Assembly: GCA_021769135.1 (NCBI GenBank)
Contig: JAETTM010000033.1
Coordinates: 1 to 44,673 of the forward strand
DNA length: 44,673 nucleotides
Origin: Lachnospiraceae bacterium
GTDB lineage: Bacteria > Bacillota > Clostridia > Lachnospirales > Lachnospiraceae
Direction of reading: 5' to 3'
The notes under the pieces were generated by a model. The model made no database searches, was not told where the DNA came from, and was given only the letters and a program-made list of their open reading frames with translations. Positions 1 to 9,796 of this stretch are shown one piece after another; position 1 is the first letter of the stretch, and each line of letters opens with the position of its first letter. The position numbers and the translations under genes were made by a program.

Positions 1-1778
1 TCAGCCAACAATTCCGTTGCAATCTCAGCATTCAAATCGTTATCTTCCGCAAGCAGAATCCTTTTTCCCGAAAAATCCACGAGGGCCTTTTCCCCTGTCT
101 TCCTGTCCAGGATATCCGTTTCCAATGCAATGCGATGAGGTATGATGACAGTAAATTTTGTGCCCTTCCCTGTCTCGCTTTCTACTTCAACAGTTCCGCC
201 CATCAGTTCGGTAAGCCGTTTTACAATCGTCATTCCAAGCCCGGTTCCGGCAATTTTACTATGCGTCGTGTCATGCTCTCTTGAAAACGCTTCAAAGAGA
301 TGGGGCATAAATTCTCTCGCGATTCCGATTCCATTATCTTCAATCTCTGTTTTGAAAAAAACATACCCTTCCTTATCCGACGGGACCTCTGTCAACCGCA
401 TCGATACTTTCCCGCCGGCCGGAGTATACTTATTGGCATTGTTCAGAATATTCAGATATATTTCCTGAAGCTTGGCCATATCGCACCAGACGAAGGGATG
501 CTGCACTTCCAGGGCCTTTTCAAAGGAGATATTTTTCTCCTGCATCCGAGGGATAAACAGGGAGCAGACCGAATCCATCATTTCCTCCGCGCTCCATGCC
601 GCCTCCTCCAGCGCGGCTTCCCTGCCTTCGATTTGGGACATTTCAAGAACGTTGTTGATAATGGATAAAAGGAGCTCGCTGGAGTCTTCCATTTTGTGGA
701 TATATTCTTTGCGCTTGTCCGGTTCTTCCTGTTGTTCGTTCAACAGATGGAGAAATCCCATGATTGCGTTCATGGGGGTCCGGATATCGTGGCTCATGCT
801 GAACAGGAAATCTGTCTTTGCCTTGCTGGCAGCCTCCGCTTTTACAAGCGCTTTTTGCGTCTCCAATCTGGATTTGTTTAAAATCAAATAAGTCAAAATA
901 AGAAGAACCGCCAAAACAGCCACGAGAAACACAGCTAATGCAATGCCGATTCGGTTTGCGTTTGAAATCATTATTTTGTTAGCCTGCTCCGGGAAAACCT
1001 GAACGATATACCAGCCGCTGTTCTCAAGCCCCATGATGCAGGCTCCGGTTTCATTCCCTGCTAAGGGGATGACCGTTGTTTCGTTTTCGTAGATAAAATC
1101 GGCCATATCGGCATCCGTTAAAATTCGCGGGCCGAGCGCAGCTTGGATGGAAACCTCTGCCGTTGTGTCGATGTTCTGGCTGCTGGCAATGATAAGCCCG
1201 TCTTCATTGCACAGATAGGCTTCCGCACGATAACCAAACACATCCATGGTCAAAAGCTTATTCAATTGCCCTGTCTCTTTATACGCTCCGATTAGCGAGC
1301 CGATAAATTCGCCTTGATAATATACGGGGGAATAAAAGACTAAGAGAGTTTCGCTCGTGGCACGGGAATTGAATATCAGTTCTACGCCGGAATTTCCCTG
1401 CATCGCATCCAGATAATACTGGCGGTCGCTTGCCTCGGATATGCCGCCGGTGGTGTTATGATTTTTTCCTTCTTTATCGGCGAATTCGATAAAGTCAAAA
1501 ATAGAGTTGTCCAAAATGCGCTGTAAGATAGCGACATCGATTTCCGGGGATGTGAGCAATTCTCCCGCCAAACTGCTCAGCACCTGGATATTCGTTAATC
1601 CATGCATCAGGGAATCGTCCACAAGTACGGCCATTTGGCTTGTATTATCGAGCAGATATTCTCTGTTGTTGTTTGAAATGTTTTTCTGATTCTCTACCGT
1701 AAAAATGACAATTGATAAAATAGCCAATACAGCGGCGGCAATTGTAAAAACAGGCAAAACAGTTATTTTCTTTTTCAT
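1..1778 (-). CDS. Hybrid sensor histidine kinase, C-terminus beyond window edge
   Basis: Membrane sensor kinase, read from an ATG at 1778 with AGAGGGG upstream; the 3' end lies outside the window. In order: an N-terminal membrane helix, an extracytoplasmic dCache-like sensor region (with the YYLDAMQG and LVFYSPVY patterns usual in these sensors), a second helix, a HisKA dimerisation domain with the phospho-acceptor motif FSMSHDIRTPMNA, a HATPase_c domain with DNGIGI and GTGLGM boxes, and the beginning of a receiver domain (ILLAEDNDLN) that runs off the edge. It shares layout and motifs with the complete kinase at 15337-18738, so the two are paralogues. Ligand and output partner cannot be read from the sequence. 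Confidence is high for the class and low for any specific signal. Confidence 0.9.
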   Translation of the reverse strand, partial: MKKKITVLPVFTIAAAVLAILSIVIFTVENQKNISNNNREYLLDNTSQMAVLVDDSLMHGLTNIQVLSSLAGELLTSPEIDVAILQRILDNSIFDFIEFADKEGKNHNTTGGISEASDRQYYLDAMQGNSGVELIFNSRATSETLLVFYSPVYYQGEFIGSLIGAYKETGQLNKLLTMDVFGYRAEAYLCNEDGLIIASSQNIDTTAEVSIQAALGPRILTDADMADFIYENETTVIPLAGNETGACIMGLENSGWYIVQVFPEQANKIMISNANRIGIALAVFLVAVLAVLLILTYLILNKSRLETQKALVKAEAASKAKTDFLFSMSHDIRTPMNAIMGFLHLLNEQQEEPDKRKEYIHKMEDSSELLLSIINNVLEMSQIEGREAALEEAAWSAEEMMDSVCSLFIPRMQEKNISFEKALEVQHPFVWCDMAKLQEIYLNILNNANKYTPAGGKVSMRLTEVPSDKEGYVFFKTEIEDNGIGIAREFMPHLFEAFSREHDTTHSKIAGTGLGMTIVKRLTELMGGTVEVESETGKGTKFTVIIPHRIALETDILDRKTGEKALVDFSGKRILLAEDNDLNAEIATELLA

Positions 1779-1945
1779 CGCTGCGTTCCCCTCTGAATTC
1801 TGGTAAAGTTCTGCATTTTTGCGGGGTTATTCTTCTCGTTGAATGCGGCAAATAAATAGCATCTGATTGCTTCATTATAGCACGCGCCCAAAAAATTTTC
1901 CACCCGTTTTCCGATACCTGCCATTATTCCGATATAATTGGAGAA

Positions 1946-1979
1946 AGTCGCCTCCACCCGTTTTACGGGCAAGGCGACT
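1946..1979 (-). terminator. Rho-independent terminator of the pst-pho operon
   Basis: Inverted repeat AGTCGCCT/AGGCGACT with an inner CCCGT/ACGGG pair and a 3-base loop. On the minus strand it overlaps the phoR stop codon and is followed by TTTCT. Its place at the end of the seven-gene phosphate operon fits a transcription stop. Confidence 0.7.
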
Positions 1980-3630
1980 ATAGCAGAAATTTCACCTGTA
2001 TAACCGTTCCTTCGCCAGGATTGCTTTGCAAATCAATTTTGCCATTCAGATACTGTACTGCATGTTTTACAATGGAAAGCCCTAAACCCGTTCCTCCCGA
2101 TTCCTTAGAACGGCTCTTGTCCACACGATAAAACCGTTCAAATATCCTTGTCTGGTGTTCCGGCGGTATGCCGATTCCTGAATCCTTTACAGAGACCACA
2201 GCCATGTTCCCTTCTCTGTTTATGGAAACTTCTACCGTACCGCCGTCTTTATTATACTTGATAGCATTGTCGCAAAGATTGAATATGATTTCTGTCAAAA
2301 GCCTCCGGACACTTTTTATTTTGATTGTTTCCCCCGTCACGGTAATCCTGACATCTTTTGCCGCCGCTATATCTGCCAGCCGGCCGGCCACATCGGCTGC
2401 GGCTTCGTACAAATCAATATCTTCATAAGGCATATCGCACCCTTCGTCCAGTTGGGACAGGCGGATAATATCGTCAATCAGCGTTACCAGCCGCTCCGCC
2501 TCTGTGCGGATATGCCCTACAAAACGGGTCATATCCTCCGATTTCACAAGGCCGTTTTCCATCAGTTCCGCGCTCCCCATGATGGATTGCAGCGGGGTCT
2601 TCAATTCATGGGATACATTTGCAGTAAACTCCCTCCTGTTCCTCTCTGCGAAAGCCGCCTCTGTTATATCAAAAACAAGTACAACCGCTCCTATCACAGC
2701 GCCGTTTGATTCAATACGGTTAATATGAAGCTGGTATTCCTTCCCCTCGCGTTCCATACGCGTTTCACCGTGTCCGTTCACAAAAGCATCCTGTATTGCA
2801 CGGCTTACGTCATGGCTTCGTTCCACCGTCAGAAAATCTTTTCCTTTGCAGGAATAGCTCGTATGGAACAGCTTCAATGCTGCAGGATTGATGCTCAAAA
2901 TCACGCTTTTTTCATCCAAAAGCACAAGGCCTTCTGTCATGCCATGGGTAATCTGCGTAAATTCATCATTTTTTCTTTGAAGTTCCGATAACTGTATATC
3001 TATCTGCCTATGCTGTTTATTGATACGGTTCAATAAAGGGGCTAATTCCTCATAAGTATCGTTTTCCAACGGCTTTTCCAAATCAAGGCTGTTTAAAGGC
3101 TCCATGATATGTTTGGAAATCCGGCTGGCCAACACCCCCGATAAGCTGAGGGCTACCACAAGCACAATTAAAATAGGCTGCATCATGCCAACAACAAGCA
3201 CCCACACCGTAACGCTGCTGACCGAAATCCTAAGTACCGAACCGTCTTCAAGCCTCCTTGCGCAGTAAAGCGTTTTTTCCAAAAGCGTTGTGGAATAGCG
3301 CAAACTTTTTCCCTCTTTGCTGTGCAATGCCTGCTGTATCTCTTCCCTGTCCGCATGGTTTTCCATACTTTTCTCATCGGCCTGCGTATCATATATGACA
3401 TCTCCATTTTCAGCAACCCATGTTAGGCGATATTGGCTCGACTGTATTTCCTCAAGATATTCCCGTCCGTTCTCTTCGACGGCTACAGCAGCCAGGAACA
3501 ATTCATCCTCCAGCTGCTTTCCCTGCACATCGCTGAAATAACGATAGAGACACCCCATAATGATAACAAGGCTTGCAAGCAGGACAGCGCCCGCCACAAT
3601 CATAATCGACTTAAAAATTTTCTTTGTCAT
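1978..3630 (-). CDS. phoR: Phosphate-regulon sensor histidine kinase PhoR
   Basis: Membrane histidine kinase of 550 residues that phosphorylates PhoP when phosphate is scarce. Two membrane segments (about 8-28 and 141-167) bracket a small extracytoplasmic domain. A PAS-like region follows (about 225-325), then HisKA with phospho-acceptor His341 in the VSHELKTPLQS motif and a HATPase_c domain (DNAIKYN, DSGIGIP, GTGLGLS). The ATG overlaps the phoP stop by four bases (ATGA), so the two are translationally coupled. It is the last gene of the pst operon, which is the main reason for calling it PhoR rather than a general OmpR-partner kinase. The length fits PhoR/ResE-type kinases. Confidence 0.92.
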   Translation of the reverse strand: MTKKIFKSIMIVAGAVLLASLVIIMGCLYRYFSDVQGKQLEDELFLAAVAVEENGREYLEEIQSSQYRLTWVAENGDVIYDTQADEKSMENHADREEIQQALHSKEGKSLRYSTTLLEKTLYCARRLEDGSVLRISVSSVTVWVLVVGMMQPILIVLVVALSLSGVLASRISKHIMEPLNSLDLEKPLENDTYEELAPLLNRINKQHRQIDIQLSELQRKNDEFTQITHGMTEGLVLLDEKSVILSINPAALKLFHTSYSCKGKDFLTVERSHDVSRAIQDAFVNGHGETRMEREGKEYQLHINRIESNGAVIGAVVLVFDITEAAFAERNRREFTANVSHELKTPLQSIMGSAELMENGLVKSEDMTRFVGHIRTEAERLVTLIDDIIRLSQLDEGCDMPYEDIDLYEAAADVAGRLADIAAAKDVRITVTGETIKIKSVRRLLTEIIFNLCDNAIKYNKDGGTVEVSINREGNMAVVSVKDSGIGIPPEHQTRIFERFYRVDKSRSKESGGTGLGLSIVKHAVQYLNGKIDLQSNPGEGTVIQVKFLL

Positions 3631-4304
3631 GCCCGCACCTCTAATCTGTAGCCAATGCCACGCACTGTTTCAATCACTTTCCCATAATCCCCCAACTTGC
3701 TGCGCAATGTACGGATATGCATATCAACCGTCCTCGTTTCGCTGAAATAATCAACGCCCCATATATCGTTAAAAATCTGGTCACGGGTGAATGCCATGCC
3801 CGGATGGGAAAGCAGCAGCCGCAAAAGCTCGAACTCTTTCAAGGTAAGCTGAATCCTTTCATTGTCAATGGCAACGGTATGTTCATCCAGATTAACAACA
3901 AGGCCGCCTGTTTTCAAAAGGCGCCTCACTTCTGCGGGTTGGCATCTGCGAAGTACAGCTTTCACCCGGGAAACCATTTCCATCATCCCAAAAGGCTTCA
4001 CAAGATAATCATCCGCCCCTAAATCGAGGCTCTGGATTTTATCATACTCCATGCCTTTTGCAGTCGCCATGATAACAGGAATCATGCAAGTTTCATGATT
4101 GTCTTTCAAATACTTCAACAATTCCACACCGTCTTCTCCGGGCAGCATAATATCAAGAATAATCAAATCCGGCTTACCTTTGGCCAAATCGTTCCGGAAA
4201 GCTGCCCCATCCGGAAAACCTTTTGCCTCAAAGCCGGTAGAATTGAGTGTATATACTTCAATGTCCCGAATACTCGCGTCATCCTCAACACACCAAATTT
4301 CCAT
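3627..4304 (-). CDS. phoP: OmpR-family response regulator PhoP/PhoB
   Basis: Transcription factor of 225 residues: an N-terminal receiver domain with acidic pocket and phospho-acceptor Asp51 (in LIILDIMLP), conserved Lys in YLVKPF, and a C-terminal winged-helix DNA-binding domain ending in the usual GIGYRLE motif. The start is placed at 4304, not at an upstream in-frame codon at 4388, because GGAGG lies six bases before this ATG and the family begins here. It overlaps phoR by four bases and follows phoU by 35 bases. Sitting in a pst operon marks it as the phosphate regulator; it probably also controls this operon through the repeats upstream of pstS. Confidence 0.93.
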   Translation of the reverse strand: MEIWCVEDDASIRDIEVYTLNSTGFEAKGFPDGAAFRNDLAKGKPDLIILDIMLPGEDGVELLKYLKDNHETCMIPVIMATAKGMEYDKIQSLDLGADDYLVKPFGMMEMVSRVKAVLRRCQPAEVRRLLKTGGLVVNLDEHTVAIDNERIQLTLKEFELLRLLLSHPGMAFTRDQIFNDIWGVDYFSETRTVDMHIRTLRSKLGDYGKVIETVRGIGYRLEVRA

Positions 4305-4339
4305 ATATTCCCTCCAAAATCTTTCACTTTCCCCTTCTC

Positions 4340-4990
4340 TTATATCTGTTTTCCTTTGTGAGTTCCTGTCACAGAAAATACTACCCACTCCGCAATATTT
4401 ACCGCATGGTCGCCGATGCGCTCAAAATATTTGGCAATCATCAGTAAATCCAGCGCATATCCTCCGTCCGCCGGTTTTTCCGCTATCAGCTTAATCAGCG
4501 ATGACTTGACCTGTAAAAACAAATCGTCAACCACATCATCCCGGTCAATTGCCTCGCCAGCCAATAAGATATCCCGCTTTACAAAGGCATCAATGCTCTC
4601 CGTAACCATTTGGCTTGCCGCATCCGCCATAAACCGGATATGTTCACACTCCCCGCCGGTCCTTCCGCCAAGGAAGGGGATGATTTCCGCGATGTCCGCC
4701 GCCTGCCTCCCAATCCGCTCCATATCGGTAATCATTTTAAGAGCCGCGGAAATCTGCCGCAAATCCTTTGCCACCGGCTGCTGCTGCAGCAACAGCTTAA
4801 GGCACAGCGTTTCTATCGTCCGCTCCATCCGGTTAATTTCCCCGTCAAAAGCTAAAACCTTATCCGCCAGCTTCACATCGCCCATAGTCAGCGCCTTTGA
4901 AGCAACGGCAATCGCTTCCTCGCACATAGCCCCCATTTGGGTCAGCTCTTTATTTAACGTTGCAAGCTGCTCATCAAAATGGCTCCTCAT
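4340..4990 (-). CDS. phoU: Phosphate signalling regulator PhoU
   Basis: PhoU protein of 216 residues, two copies of a three-helix bundle. It links Pst transporter activity to the PhoR kinase and keeps the regulon off when phosphate is plentiful. The sequence shows the N-terminal FDEQLATLNKELTQMG helix, the metal-binding-type DMERIGRQAADIAE motif in the first repeat and the matching FERIGDHAVNIAEW motif in the second. Its ATG shares one base with the pstB stop (TAATG), a tight translational coupling. The length is normal for the family. Confidence 0.96.
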   Translation of the reverse strand: MRSHFDEQLATLNKELTQMGAMCEEAIAVASKALTMGDVKLADKVLAFDGEINRMERTIETLCLKLLLQQQPVAKDLRQISAALKMITDMERIGRQAADIAEIIPFLGGRTGGECEHIRFMADAASQMVTESIDAFVKRDILLAGEAIDRDDVVDDLFLQVKSSLIKLIAEKPADGGYALDLLMIAKYFERIGDHAVNIAEWVVFSVTGTHKGKQI

Positions 4991-5769
4991 TATCCAAACC
5001 TCCCCGTAATATAATCCTCCGTCCGTTTATCCTTTGGCTGCTCAAACATCTTTTCCGTATTCCCATATTCAATTAAAGCGCCGAGGAGAAAGAAAGCCGT
5101 ATTATCGGAAATCCTCACAGCCTGCTGCATATTATGTGTAACAATGACAATAGTATACTTTTCTTTCAGCTCCATTACCAGTTCCTCGATTTTAGATGTG
5201 GAAATCGGGTCAAGGGCGCTCGTAGGCTCATCCATCAAAAGCACATCCGGCCTGGTCGCCAATGCCCGGGCGATGCAAAGCCGTTGCTGCTGGCCGCCCG
5301 ACAGCCCCAATGCCGACTTTTTCAGCCTGTCTTTCACCTCATCCCAGATGGCAGCGCCGCGCAGGGAACGTTCCACTATATCATCCAGCTTTGCCTTATT
5401 TTTAATGCCATGGGTTCTCGGCCCGTAAGCAATATTATCATAAATGCTCATAGGAAAAGGGTTGGGCTTTTGGAAAACCATACCAATGCTTCGGCGCAGC
5501 TCATTCACATCAACATCCGCATCAAAAATATTATTGCCCCTATAACGCACTTCCCCTGTAATCCTCACGCTGGAAATAAGGTCATTCATCCGGTTTAATG
5601 TTTTCAGGAAAGTAGATTTCCCACACCCGGAGGGGCCGATTAAAGCTGTAATGCTCCGCTCCTCGATTTCGATTTTTATATCTTTCAAAGCCTCCGTATT
5701 GCCATACCAAAGGCACAAATCTTTTACCGTCATAACATTTTCTTTGTCATGATTCATTGCATCACTCAT
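4990..5769 (-). CDS. pstB: Phosphate ABC transporter ATP-binding protein PstB
   Basis: ATPase of 259 residues that powers phosphate import through PstA/PstC. It has Walker [11 protein letters not shown]-loop [11 protein letters not shown], signature LSGGQQQRL, Walker [13 protein letters not shown] and switch His in VTHNMQQA. The start is placed at 5769, where ATG overlaps the pstA stop (ATGA) and GGAG precedes it; an in-frame codon at 5844 would add 25 residues lying inside pstA that PstB proteins do not carry. The residues around [15 protein letters not shown] are diagnostic for PstB among ABC ATPases. Confidence 0.97.
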   Translation of the reverse strand: MSDAMNHDKENVMTVKDLCLWYGNTEALKDIKIEIEERSITALIGPSGCGKSTFLKTLNRMNDLISSVRITGEVRYRGNNIFDADVDVNELRRSIGMVFQKPNPFPMSIYDNIAYGPRTHGIKNKAKLDDIVERSLRGAAIWDEVKDRLKKSALGLSGGQQQRLCIARALATRPDVLLMDEPTSALDPISTSKIEELVMELKEKYTIVIVTHNMQQAVRISDNTAFFLLGALIEYGNTEKMFEQPKDKRTEDYITGRFG

Positions 5770-6680
5770 ACATTTTCTCCACTCCGTTTTGGCCGGCGCA
5801 GAATCGATGTCTCTTTGGCATCCTGCGCCCTTTTTTGGAAGCACTTGCCTACCAGCGTAGCCGACAGGTTGATGAACACAGTCAAAATCATCAGAATAGC
5901 GGCAATGGCAAAGGCAATCTCAAACTCCCCATTTTCTTTCGCATATACATATAATGCCACCGTCAACGTCGCCCCTGCGCTGCCAAGCCCTTCAAAAATC
6001 CCATTCAGGGCATGGGCAAAGCCAGCCGTAAAAAGAAGCGCCGCCGATTCTCCAAGAATACGCCCCACCGATAGGATACACCCCGTTATGATGCCATCAA
6101 TGCAGCCAGGAAGCACAACGGTATGAATCACACGCCATTTTCCGGCCCCCAGCCCGAAAGCGCCTTCACGGTAGCTTTGCGGCACTGTTTTCAGGCTTTC
6201 CTGTGTGGTGCGCATGACGGTGGGCAGATTCATGATTACCAGTGTAAACGCCCCCGCTAGGAGAGAAGTTTTCATGCCAAAGAACTGGCAGAAAAACAGC
6301 ATGCCTACAAGGCCATAAATAATGGACGGAATACCCGATAAGGTTTCAGAGGCATATTCAATCATGTCCACCAGCTTCTTGTTTTTGGCATATTCCGTAA
6401 GGTAAATGGCCGCGCCTACTCCAAGGGGGAGGACAAGCACCAAAGTTGCAATTACAATATAGACTGTATTCAGAATATCCGGCAGTATCCCTATCCGGCC
6501 GGACAGATAGCTTGGCTTTGTGGCAAGCAGCTCCCATGATACATTGGGGATTCCTTTCCATAATACATAGCCAATCAAAAATAGCGCCAATGCGCATGTG
6601 ATACATACCGAAATCCCCATCAGCACGCGCATAGCCGTAATATATGTTTTCCTTCTAAGCGAAATCGAATGTTTTTGCAT
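5766..6680 (-). CDS. pstA: Phosphate ABC transporter permease PstA
   Basis: Membrane permease of 304 residues with six predicted helices, one of the two subunits that form the phosphate channel. It carries the binding-protein-dependent transport domain with the EAA-type loop ([23 protein letters not shown]) that docks on PstB and the [13 protein letters not shown] motif shared by PstA and PstC. It starts two bases after the pstC stop and overlaps pstB by four bases. The C-terminus is basic and slightly longer than in many homologues. Confidence 0.96.
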   Translation of the reverse strand: MQKHSISLRRKTYITAMRVLMGISVCITCALALFLIGYVLWKGIPNVSWELLATKPSYLSGRIGILPDILNTVYIVIATLVLVLPLGVGAAIYLTEYAKNKKLVDMIEYASETLSGIPSIIYGLVGMLFFCQFFGMKTSLLAGAFTLVIMNLPTVMRTTQESLKTVPQSYREGAFGLGAGKWRVIHTVVLPGCIDGIITGCILSVGRILGESAALLFTAGFAHALNGIFEGLGSAGATLTVALYVYAKENGEFEIAFAIAAILMILTVFINLSATLVGKCFQKRAQDAKETSILRRPKRSGENV

Positions 6681-6681
6681 C

Positions 6682-7557
6682 TTATTTCTCCTTACTGCGT
6701 TTCAAAAAGAAATTCAACATGGCATTTATCAGCATGATAAAAAGGAACAACACCAATGCAATGGAAAATAAAGCCTGTTTTTGCAAGCTCCCATCAGCCG
6801 CATAGGACATTTCGCTCGCCACAGCGGTTGTAAGGAAACGGACGCTTTGAAACATTTTCGGCATATTGGGCGCGTTCCCCGCCACCATCATAATAGCCAT
6901 TGCCTCTCCAATAGCCCTGCCAACGCCCAGCACAACAGCTGCCGCAATGCCGCTTTTCGCTGCCGGAACGGATACCCGGAAATACGTTTCAATCGGCGTT
7001 GCCCCAAGTGCCAGCGAAGCATCCTCATATTCCTTCGGAACAGCTTCCAACGCCGTAAGCGATACTTTGATAATTGAAGGCAAAATCATAATAGCAAGCA
7101 CAATAATGGCAGCAAGCAGGCTGGCTCCGTCCGGGATGTGGAAAGCAATCCGTATCCCGGGAACAAGCACCATCATTCCTACAAGCCCGTAAACCACCGA
7201 AGGAATGCCTGCCAACAGGCTGACCGCCGTTTCAATAACAGTTTTTACTTTGGGCGGCGCGATTTTAGAAAGGTAAACCGCCGTCATAAATCCAATCGGC
7301 ACACCCACAAGAATTGCGCCAGCCGTACCGTAAATGCTTGTAAGGATAAAAGGTAAAATCCCATACTGAGGCTGCGCTGCCGTAGAAGCCCATTTTTTCC
7401 CAAAAAGGAAATTGAAAATGCCTATTTCGCGGACAGCCGGAATCCCGGATATGACGAGATAAACGGTAATGAGAAGCACGCAGCCGACCGTAATCAGGCC
7501 AAGCATCAGGAAAATGCCATGTATGGCATTCTCCATAAGCCTATTTTTGTTCTTCAT
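6682..7557 (-). CDS. pstC: Phosphate ABC transporter permease PstC
   Basis: Permease of 291 residues, partner of PstA, with six predicted helices. The conserved AGIPSVVYGLVGM motif and the EAA loop (YEDASLALGATPIETYFRVSVP) are present. The ATG is preceded by AAGGTGGGG. It lies 23 bases after pstS and two bases before pstA, in the standard pstSCAB order. Confidence 0.96.
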   Translation of the reverse strand: MKNKNRLMENAIHGIFLMLGLITVGCVLLITVYLVISGIPAVREIGIFNFLFGKKWASTAAQPQYGILPFILTSIYGTAGAILVGVPIGFMTAVYLSKIAPPKVKTVIETAVSLLAGIPSVVYGLVGMMVLVPGIRIAFHIPDGASLLAAIIVLAIMILPSIIKVSLTALEAVPKEYEDASLALGATPIETYFRVSVPAAKSGIAAAVVLGVGRAIGEAMAIMMVAGNAPNMPKMFQSVRFLTTAVASEMSYAADGSLQKQALFSIALVLFLFIMLINAMLNFFLKRSKEK

Positions 7558-7580
7558 CTGACCCCACCTTTCAATACGCT

Positions 7581-8387
7581 TTAGTTTACCGGCACCGCGC
7601 CCGCAGATGAGATGATTTCATTCGCTTCGGATGAAGTAATATAATCAAAGAATTTCTGTGCCGCCGCCGAAAGTTTCGTATCGCTTTTTGTTACAAGCAC
7701 AAAGGGGCGCTGCACTACATAGCTGCCGTCTTTTACCGTTTCTTCAGAAGGCACGATGCCGCCAACGGAAAGGGGTTTTACCGTTTCCTTTACAGATGCA
7801 AGGGAAGCATATCCGATTGCCGCCGGATTGCCGGCCACCGTTGTAATCACATCCCCGGTAGATGTAAGCTCCTGGCGGTATTGGCAGGCATCTTCCGTAC
7901 CTGTAATGGATTCGAAGCCATCCCTTGTGCCGCTTCCCGCTTCTCGGCCAATCAGCACAATTTCCAGGTCATTGCCCCCTATGTCTTTCCAGTTGGTTAT
8001 TTCACCCATATAAATCTTTCCAATCGTTTCCAGATCAAGGTCATTCACCGGGTTCTCCGGATTTACAATAACGGCTATGCCGTCAAGGGCAAGTACCGTT
8101 TCGGTCAATCCCTGTGCTTTTTCTTCTTCCTTCAAATTACGGCTGGAAAGGCCGATATCGCAGCGCCCCTCTGCAACCGCCGTAATCCCGGAGCCGGAAC
8201 CGGTAGGATTATATGTAAAGGTTATGCCGGAATTGCTTTCCTCAAAAGCTTCTCCCAAAGCGCCGATTACCTTTTCCATAGATGTGGAGCCATCCGTAGA
8301 TACCGTTCCGCTTTCCGTTTTCCCGCACCCCGTCATGGCCGCAAGCGCCAACGCTGAAATAGCGATAAAAGTGACAAATTTTTTCAT
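7581..8387 (-). CDS. pstS: Phosphate-binding lipoprotein PstS
   Basis: Extracellular phosphate receptor of 268 residues that delivers phosphate to PstCA. It has a lipoprotein signal peptide with the lipobox Met-Thr-Gly-Cys about 21 residues in. The PBP-like domain shows the phosphate-contact segments STDGSTSMEKV and NPTGSGSG near the N-terminus, SSRNLKEEE, and GREAGSGTRDGFE in the second lobe. The start is set at 8387 because AAGGAGG lies just upstream; an in-frame codon at 8492 would put 35 unrelated residues before the signal peptide. It is the first gene of the operon, so its upstream region should carry the regulated promoter. Confidence 0.96.
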   Translation of the reverse strand: MKKFVTFIAISALALAAMTGCGKTESGTVSTDGSTSMEKVIGALGEAFEESNSGITFTYNPTGSGSGITAVAEGRCDIGLSSRNLKEEEKAQGLTETVLALDGIAVIVNPENPVNDLDLETIGKIYMGEITNWKDIGGNDLEIVLIGREAGSGTRDGFESITGTEDACQYRQELTSTGDVITTVAGNPAAIGYASLASVKETVKPLSVGGIVPSEETVKDGSYVVQRPFVLVTKSDTKLSAAAQKFFDYITSSEANEIISSAGAVPVN

Positions 8388-8470
8388 AATACATTTCCTC
8401 CTTTTTTCTCGATATTTTGTTCTACACTTGTTATGATAAATGCCGCCTGTAAAATCCAAAACATAATTTA

Positions 8471-8487
8471 TGTCAAATTTTTGTAAA
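8471..8487 (-). promoter_or_regulatory. Candidate Pho box upstream of pstS
   Basis: On the minus strand TTTACA (8482-8487) and TTGACA (8471-8476) form a direct repeat with five bases between, the 11-base spacing typical of PhoP boxes in Firmicutes (consensus near TTAACA). It lies about 85 bases before the pstS ATG. The second hexamer could also act as a -35 element. Two half-sites are fewer than the usual four, so the call is tentative. Confidence 0.4.
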
Positions 8488-8565
8488 ATCACAAGATAAA
8501 ACCTTTTGAGTTGTGCTCTGCTATATAATCGAGTATAGAAGATTAATCTTCCCTACTCGCGCGCC

Positions 8566-8653
8566 GGGCATCCGTCAGCTCTGCTAACATATTTCTTTGG
8601 GATGCCCATGTACAGCAAAAGAGGGATAAAGTCCTGAATGGTCTTATCCCTCT
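8566..8653. repeat. Two inverted repeats between pstS and a gene remnant
   Basis: Two stem-loops lie side by side. GGGCATCC (8566-8573) pairs with GGATGCCC (8600-8607), and AGAGGGATAA (8620-8629) pairs exactly with TTATCCCTCT (8644-8653). Neither is followed by a clear T run on either strand. Their role is unknown; they may be old terminators left with the neighbouring remnant. Confidence 0.45.
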
Positions 8654-8667
8654 TCAACAATCTTAAT

Positions 8668-8792
8668 TTACTGTCTTACCCCTGCGGGGCTATGGTCAAT
8701 ATAATTTTCAGCCAGGCATTCCATAACAAAATCATAGTTTTTGTTTCCATAGCCTTCTACAAAAACTGCCTTACCAACTCTTTATCGCTCAT
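8668..8792 (-). pseudogene. SnoaL-like (NTF2 fold) gene remnant
   Basis: A ribosome binding site (AGAGGATG) and ATG at 8792 begin the reading MSDKELVRQF, then a stop. In another frame the text goes on as VEGYGNKNYDFVMECLAENY and then IDHSPAG before a second stop at 8668. Joined, these look like the N-terminal third of a small SnoaL-like polyketide-cyclase/NTF2-fold protein. The frameshift falls near 8760 and the rest of the gene is lost. The family name comes from the pattern alone. Confidence 0.45.
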
Positions 8793-8920
8793 TTTACATC
8801 CTCTTTCATTTATGCTTGGAAGTTCAACCATTTTATACTATCAGCCCCAATCGCCTTTGTTGATTTCGATATTCTTCACCTAAATCTTTCCCTGAAGCAA
8901 TTGAAATTATTTTCCTCCAA

Positions 8921-9670
8921 TTATTCTACCATCCGAAAGAATAATTCATTTAGTTTCTCCCAATCTACCCTGTTTTCTTCCATTGCATTTGCAATTGCCT
9001 TCATTTCCACTAACTCCTTTTCAATGTAATCGTTTATATTCTGGATTTTCGATGCCCATCCCATTTCCGGCATTTCTTTTTTCATTTCTAAAAGCCGCAA
9101 TACCTCTGGCCTTAATTCATCTTCTAATTCCGCTTCCATCAGTTCTACAAATAACATTGGCGGAGCGCTTTTCCTGTCTATGACCCACTTAGCGGCAAGC
9201 AATGGCCTTAACACGTAAAAGTACTTCTTTACCCGAACCTCCTCGCCTTTTAAATATGTCCTATAATTTGCCTCCGCCATATGCAAATAATGATACAAGC
9301 TTCTCTTCACAGAAAAATACTGTGGCAGCACTTCCTTTAACCACGCAAATTCCTTCCGTTCGAAATATATAATCGGTGAAGCGCACCATTCAAAAACTGT
9401 AGGATTGGACTTGTACAACAATTGCAGTGTTTTTTTCAAATCCCACCCGTTAATATCCAGAGTCTCATCCAAACGCCATTCTATCACATCCCTAATACCT
9501 TCAAGTTTTAAGTAATCTTGTCTTACCCTCACATAAATAAAGCGCACATCATAATCGCTATCTGGAGATGCAAACCCCCATGCCCTACTTCCGGACTCTA
9601 TGGCCATTACTATTTTAACATTTTCTGTTTCTTCTATTTTCTCCAATTCATCTAATATTCGTTCTCTCAT
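8921..9670 (-). CDS. Predicted nucleotidyltransferase (YcgL-like, COG3541 type)
   Basis: Protein of 249 residues in the DNA polymerase beta-like nucleotidyltransferase superfamily. Near the N-terminus it has the glycine-serine motif ESGSRAWGF followed by SDYDVRFIYVR, which supplies two of the metal-binding acidic residues. The rest is helical, with the tract FEWCASPIIY found in this family. Relatives include the minimal nucleotidyltransferases of toxin-antitoxin pairs and stand-alone proteins of unknown target; no HEPN partner is next to it. AGAGGAATGAA precedes the ATG. Substrate unknown. Confidence 0.8.
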   Translation of the reverse strand: MRERILDELEKIEETENVKIVMAIESGSRAWGFASPDSDYDVRFIYVRVRQDYLKLEGIRDVIEWRLDETLDINGWDLKKTLQLLYKSNPTVFEWCASPIIYFERKEFAWLKEVLPQYFSVKRSLYHYLHMAEANYRTYLKGEEVRVKKYFYVLRPLLAAKWVIDRKSAPPMLFVELMEAELEDELRPEVLRLLEMKKEMPEMGWASKIQNINDYIEKELVEMKAIANAMEENRVDWEKLNELFFRMVE

Positions 9671-9796
9671 TTCATTCCTCTATTCCAATTGGGCCTTTTC
9701 CTAAAATATACGTATATCTGAATTTATTTTAATCAAATATTATACCCATTCAAATCCATGGTCAAGGGCGTCTTCAAAATATATTTATCGCCACCT

